From: an uncultured Myxococcales bacterium
Lineage (GTDB): Bacteria > Myxococcota_A > Bradymonadia > Bradymonadales > Bradymonadaceae
Reading direction: 5' to 3'
Assembly (NCBI GenBank): GCA_913058025.1
Contig: CAJXPN010000111.1
Location: 1-8,966, forward strand
Length of the DNA: 8,966 nucleotides
Every line of letters begins with the position of its first letter. Position 1 is the stretch's first letter. The notes under the pieces were generated by a model. It had not been told where the DNA came from. It searched no databases and saw nothing but the letters and a program-made list of their open reading frames with translations. Positions 6,333 through 8,966 of this stretch are shown in pieces. The position numbers were made by a program, and so were the translations under genes.

Positions 6333-7118
6333 ATGTCCACGCCCATCGCACACGTCGAGCTCTACGGCGACGGCCCGAGGCTCTTCGTCGGCCTCCACGG
6401 CTGGGGCTCCGAGCACACCAAGTCCTTCAAGGACGTCCTCGAGCGCCTCCCCGACGACGTGACCTTCGCGGGCATCGACCTCCCCGGCTGCGGGCGCACC
6501 CCGAAGCTCGAGGAGATGTCCTTCGACGCCGTCAACGCGTGCCTCACCGAGACCGTCCGCTCCCTCGGTCGCCCCGCCACCATCATCGGCGCGTGCGCGG
6601 GCGCCTACCACGCGATGCCCGTGGCGAGATCGCTGGGCCCGGACGTCGTCACGCGCCTGGTCCTCCTCGAGCCCTTCGCCTACATGCCATGGTTCTTCGC
6701 CGTCTTCGTCGTGCCGGTGACAGGGCGCCTGCTCTACCGGATGGTCTTCGACAACCCCATCGGCCAGTCGCTCACCCAGGCGAGCCTTCGGCGTCAGCAC
6801 GTCTCCCAGGGCTTCGACATGGTCGGCGCCTTCGCCAAGAACGACACCCAGGTCGCCTACGCCTACCTGGAGTACTACGCCGCCATGCCTCACTACTCAT
6901 CCTTCTCCGACGTGCTCTCACAGGTCCGGCTCATCACCGGTGAGACGAGCTGGGCCGCGATCCTGAAGTCGATCGCCATGTGGCGGGAGAACTGGCCAGG
7001 CTCGGAGTCCTGGCGGATCGAGGGAGCCGGCCACATGTTCAACCAAGAAGCGCCCGATCGCGCCGCCCGCGCCATCTTCGAGCCCGACTTCACGCCAGGT
7101 AGGGACGTCAGCCTCTGA
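6333..7118 (+). CDS. Alpha/beta hydrolase fold protein with Cys nucleophile elbow
   Basis: A 261-residue cytoplasmic protein with alpha/beta-hydrolase layout: HGWG (22-25) as the oxyanion-loop motif after the LFVGL strand; GIDLPGCGRTP (47-57) after the next strand; the nucleophile elbow GACAG (86-90), with Cys88 where most members have Ser; LLEPF (111-115); a hydrophobic cap segment MPWFFAVFVVPV (118-129); and GAGHMFNQEAP (231-241) with catalytic-type His234. The usual acid position in LITGETSW (200-207) has no Asp; Glu204 or Glu113 (after the preceding strand) are candidates. ATG at 6333 is chosen because GGAG lies 9 bases upstream and the fold begins at once; the open frame extends back to 6123 but overlaps the P460-like gene. 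Substrate unknown. It could be a Cys-dependent hydrolase (as in dienelactone hydrolases), an acyl-transfer enzyme, or a non-catalytic relative. Confidence 0.82.
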   Translation: MSTPIAHVELYGDGPRLFVGLHGWGSEHTKSFKDVLERLPDDVTFAGIDLPGCGRTPKLEEMSFDAVNACLTETVRSLGRPATIIGACAGAYHAMPVARSLGPDVVTRLVLLEPFAYMPWFFAVFVVPVTGRLLYRMVFDNPIGQSLTQASLRRQHVSQGFDMVGAFAKNDTQVAYAYLEYYAAMPHYSSFSDVLSQVRLITGETSWAAILKSIAMWRENWPGSESWRIEGAGHMFNQEAPDRAARAIFEPDFTPGRDVSL

Positions 7119-7131
7119 ACGCTCAACGCGG

Positions 7132-7160
7132 TTGCCTACTCCGCGCGCCTGCGACATAAC
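7132..7160 (+). promoter_or_regulatory. Possible sigma70-like promoter of the stress-protein gene
   Basis: TTGCCT (7132-7137) and CATAAC (7155-7160) are separated by 17 bases and each match four of six consensus bases. The predicted start near 7167 gives a short leader to the ATG at 7192. It suggests the stress-protein gene can be transcribed apart from the hydrolase. Confidence 0.33.
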
Positions 7161-7191
7161 CTGAAGGAGACACCCCCAAGGCACTCGCCCC

Positions 7192-8094
7192 ATGAGGTCC
7201 CCCTTGAAGAAGCTCCTCGTCGCCACAGACTTCTCTTCCACCTCCCGCTCCGCGCTGCGCTTCGCGCGCGATCTCGCGGCCAAGCTGGAGGGGTCCATCG
7301 AGCTCGTCAACGTCTCGAAGGATCCTCGCGCCGAGACGTGGGTCACGCTCTCCGGGAACTCGAGCGATCACGCCGAGGGCATCACGAAGGCCGCTCGTAG
7401 CGAGCTCGCTCGCCTGCGTGACGAGGTCCTCGTCAGCGAAGACCTCGCCGACGCGCCGCTCCATGCGCGCGTCGGCAACGTCAGTGAGCAGGTGCTCGCC
7501 GTGGCGGCCAAGGCCGGCGCCGACGTCATCGTCTGCGGCGCCACCGGGACCACCCGGCTCAAGGCCCTCTTCTTCGGCGCCACCGCCAGCCGCCTGGTCC
7601 GCCAGTCCTCGCTCCCCGTGCTCATCGTCCCCGACGCCGAGGTCGACTCGCCTCCAGACGTGGTGCTCGCGCCCATCGACATGTCGGAGACCTCGCGCCT
7701 GAGCCTGAAGTACGCCGCAACGATCGCGGCCGCCTGCGGGGCCGAGCTCGTTGTCCTCCACGCGACCATCGCGCCGCCGGCCGCCGGGGACCCCTTCATC
7801 GGACACCTCGCGAAGGACCCCGTCGCATGGCGCGCGGAGCTCGACGCCAAGATCGAGGCCTTCGTCTCAGAGACCCTCCCCGAGGGCTCCGACTTCCGTG
7901 TCCTCGTCCACACGGAGCGCCCCGCCGAGGCGATCCTCGCCGCAGCCCGCGACACCGGCGCGGACCTCATCTGCATGGGGACGCACGGGCGCGCGGGCAT
8001 CGCGAGGTTCCAGCTCGGGAACACCGCAGAGCGGCTGCTCCGGCACGCCCCCTGCCCCGTCCTCACGATCAACCCGCGCGGCGTCGCGACCTGA
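7192..8094 (+). CDS. Tandem-domain universal stress protein
   Basis: A 300-residue cytoplasmic protein with two UspA domains (about 5-148 and 156-295). Each starts with the family strand: KLLVATDFSSTSRSAL (7-22) and VVLAPIDMSETSRLSL (157-172). Each has the nucleotide-loop pattern G-2x-G-9x-G: Gly116, Gly119, Gly129 in the first and Gly263 (GTHG), Gly266, Gly276 in the second. The residue after the last Gly is Ala130 or Asn277 rather than the classical Ser/Thr. Family members bind ATP or AMP and help cells survive starvation, oxidative or respiratory stress. ATG at 7192 has a weak AAGG 10 bases upstream; a better AAGGAG (7164-7169) is 22 bases away, too far for normal use. TTG at 7204 (residue 5) is an alternative start. 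It lies 73 bp after the hydrolase and ends 6 bp from the stop of the convergent LRR gene. Confidence 0.93.
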   Translation: MRSPLKKLLVATDFSSTSRSALRFARDLAAKLEGSIELVNVSKDPRAETWVTLSGNSSDHAEGITKAARSELARLRDEVLVSEDLADAPLHARVGNVSEQVLAVAAKAGADVIVCGATGTTRLKALFFGATASRLVRQSSLPVLIVPDAEVDSPPDVVLAPIDMSETSRLSLKYAATIAAACGAELVVLHATIAPPAAGDPFIGHLAKDPVAWRAELDAKIEAFVSETLPEGSDFRVLVHTERPAEAILAAARDTGADLICMGTHGRAGIARFQLGNTAERLLRHAPCPVLTINPRGVAT

Positions 8095-8100
8095 ACCCGG

Positions 8101-8918
8101 TCAACCGAGCTCGGCCTCGATCCGCCCCCTCACCGACGGCGCGATCCCTGGCGTTTGCGCGAGCGCGCGCACGCCCTCCTCCGTGATCGCGTTGGACCCG
8201 AGGTCGAGGGTACCGAGCTGCCCGAGGAGCCCGGACCCCGCGAGCGCCCGCGCGCCGTCGTCGCCGAACTCACACCCGACGATCCTCAAGGTCGACAGGC
8301 TGCTCAGGTGGGTCGCGCGCGCGAGCTCTCGCACGCCCGCATCACCCAGCGGGTTGTACGACAGGTCGAGCGTACCCAACCTCGCCATGACCGGGGATGT
8401 CGCGAGCGCCCTCGCGCCGCTCCGGCCGATGCCGTTACGCTGGAGGTCGAGGAACCTCATCGCGCCCATCGACTCCCCGTCCGCGAGCGCCGCTGCGCCC
8501 GCGTCCCCGAGCGCGTTTCGAGAGCAATAGAGCATGCGCGTGGTGCGCATCCCCCATGCGTTGGCCATCGCGCTCGCGATGCCCAGCCCCTCGAAGTTCT
8601 CGCTCACGTTGAGCGCGGAGAGGCGCGCCAGACGAGGTGACCTCAGCAGGGACGCCATCGCCTCGGCGCCCATGCACGCGCCGTTGAAGTGCACAGCCCT
8701 GAGCGACTCGAGCCCTGGCGAGTCGATGATCGCGAGCACGCCCTCGGCGCCCAGCCGGCACTGGTTCAGGTTCAACACCGCGAGTTGCTCCAGCGACCCA
8801 CAGCGCGCGAGCGCGGCGGCGTCCTCGGGACCAAGCTCCGTGTTCCCCCAGAGCATCAGCCTCCACAACCTGGACCACCGCGCGCCCTCGATCGCGGTGA
8901 GCGCGCCCCGCTCGAGGT
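8101..8918 (-). CDS. Leucine-rich repeat protein, 5'-truncated
   Basis: The C-terminal 271 or so residues of an LRR protein. Nine consecutive units of 26-28 (mostly 27) residues follow the pattern LxxLxxLxLxxNxLGxxGxxALAxSP, typical of ribonuclease-inhibitor-like LRRs, then a short cap ending IEAELG. Unit four (NVSENFEGLGIASAMANAWG region) is the most divergent. The frame runs without a break into the adapter at 8919, and the residues before the first in-frame Met (GALTAIEGARWSRLW) already fit the repeat, so the gene starts outside the window; a TTG at 8868 is open but unlikely to be the start. Similar arrays in Myxococcota and Planctomycetes often follow an N-terminal TIGR02996 repeat-companion domain, which cannot be seen here. 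No signal peptide can be judged. A protein-binding role is inferred. Confidence 0.87.
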
Positions 8919-8966
8919 CTGTCTCTTATACACATCTCCGAGCCCACGAGACAGGCAGAAATCTCG
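8919..8966 (-). other. Illumina Nextera i7 adapter (artefact)
   Basis: This is the reverse complement of the block at 1-49, one base shorter: mosaic end (8919-8937), read-2 tail (8938-8952), index read AGGCAGAA (8953-8960) and the start of P7 (8961-8966). It is not genomic. It truncates the LRR gene. Confidence 0.98.

Noticed and set aside
8435..8947. Minus-strand open frame beginning with adapter-derived residues
   Set aside because: It starts in the adapter and runs in another frame of the LRR gene, whose repeat periodicity is clear in the chosen frame.
1..8966. Composite Tn5/IS50-like transposon bounded by mosaic ends
   Set aside because: The 19-bp mosaic ends are followed outward by Nextera tail, index and P7 sequence, and no transposase gene is present. 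They are library adapters.

Overview
The window is a GC-rich contig from a bacterium that is most likely a member of Myxococcota. The main reason is the large protein on the minus strand: its C-terminus has the layout of a MYXO-CTERM sorting signal (Cys-containing motif, short hydrophobic helix, Arg/Lys-rich tail). Lipoboxes, calcium-binding TSP3-like repeats, a Kazal-like module and a ~27-residue LRR protein fit the same assignment. Codons ending in G or C dominate throughout. I cannot name a genus.

Both ends of the contig are sequencing artefact, not genome. Bases 1-49 and 8919-8966 are the same Illumina Nextera i7-side adapter with the same 8-base index, in opposite orientations. Genomic sequence runs only from 50 to 8918. 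Both terminal genes are therefore cut by contig ends, and the apparent terminal inverted repeat is not a transposon.

Layout: (1) 50-854, minus, 5' part of a di-heme cytochrome c peroxidase/MauG-family lipoprotein. (2) 855-1053, intergenic, with a GC-alternating hairpin and a strong intrinsic terminator for the next gene. (3) 1054-5436, minus, a 1460-residue secreted, surface-anchored protein with two TSP3 clusters, a Kazal-like module between them, a C-terminal beta-rich region, a MopE-like Asp/Cys motif, an Asn-Thr-Asn-Gly linker and MYXO-CTERM. (4) 5437-5791, divergent intergenic region with candidate promoters in both directions, hairpins in the long minus-strand leader and a 19-bp inverted repeat. 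(5) 5792-8094, plus, three genes with gaps of 85 and 73 bp: a small cytochrome P460-like heme lipoprotein, an alpha/beta hydrolase with Cys in the nucleophile position, and a tandem universal stress protein. (6) 8101-8918, minus, an LRR protein that converges on the stress-protein gene with a 6-bp gap and lacks its N-terminus.

Functional links are modest. Two c-type heme lipoproteins lie near each other, which suggests periplasmic redox or peroxide chemistry, and the stress protein could belong to a stress-responsive unit. Nothing here forms a recognisable defence or mobile system. The most interesting items are the architecture and higher-order repeat of the giant surface protein, the Cys-for-Ser hydrolase, and the Cys-rich P460 lipoprotein.
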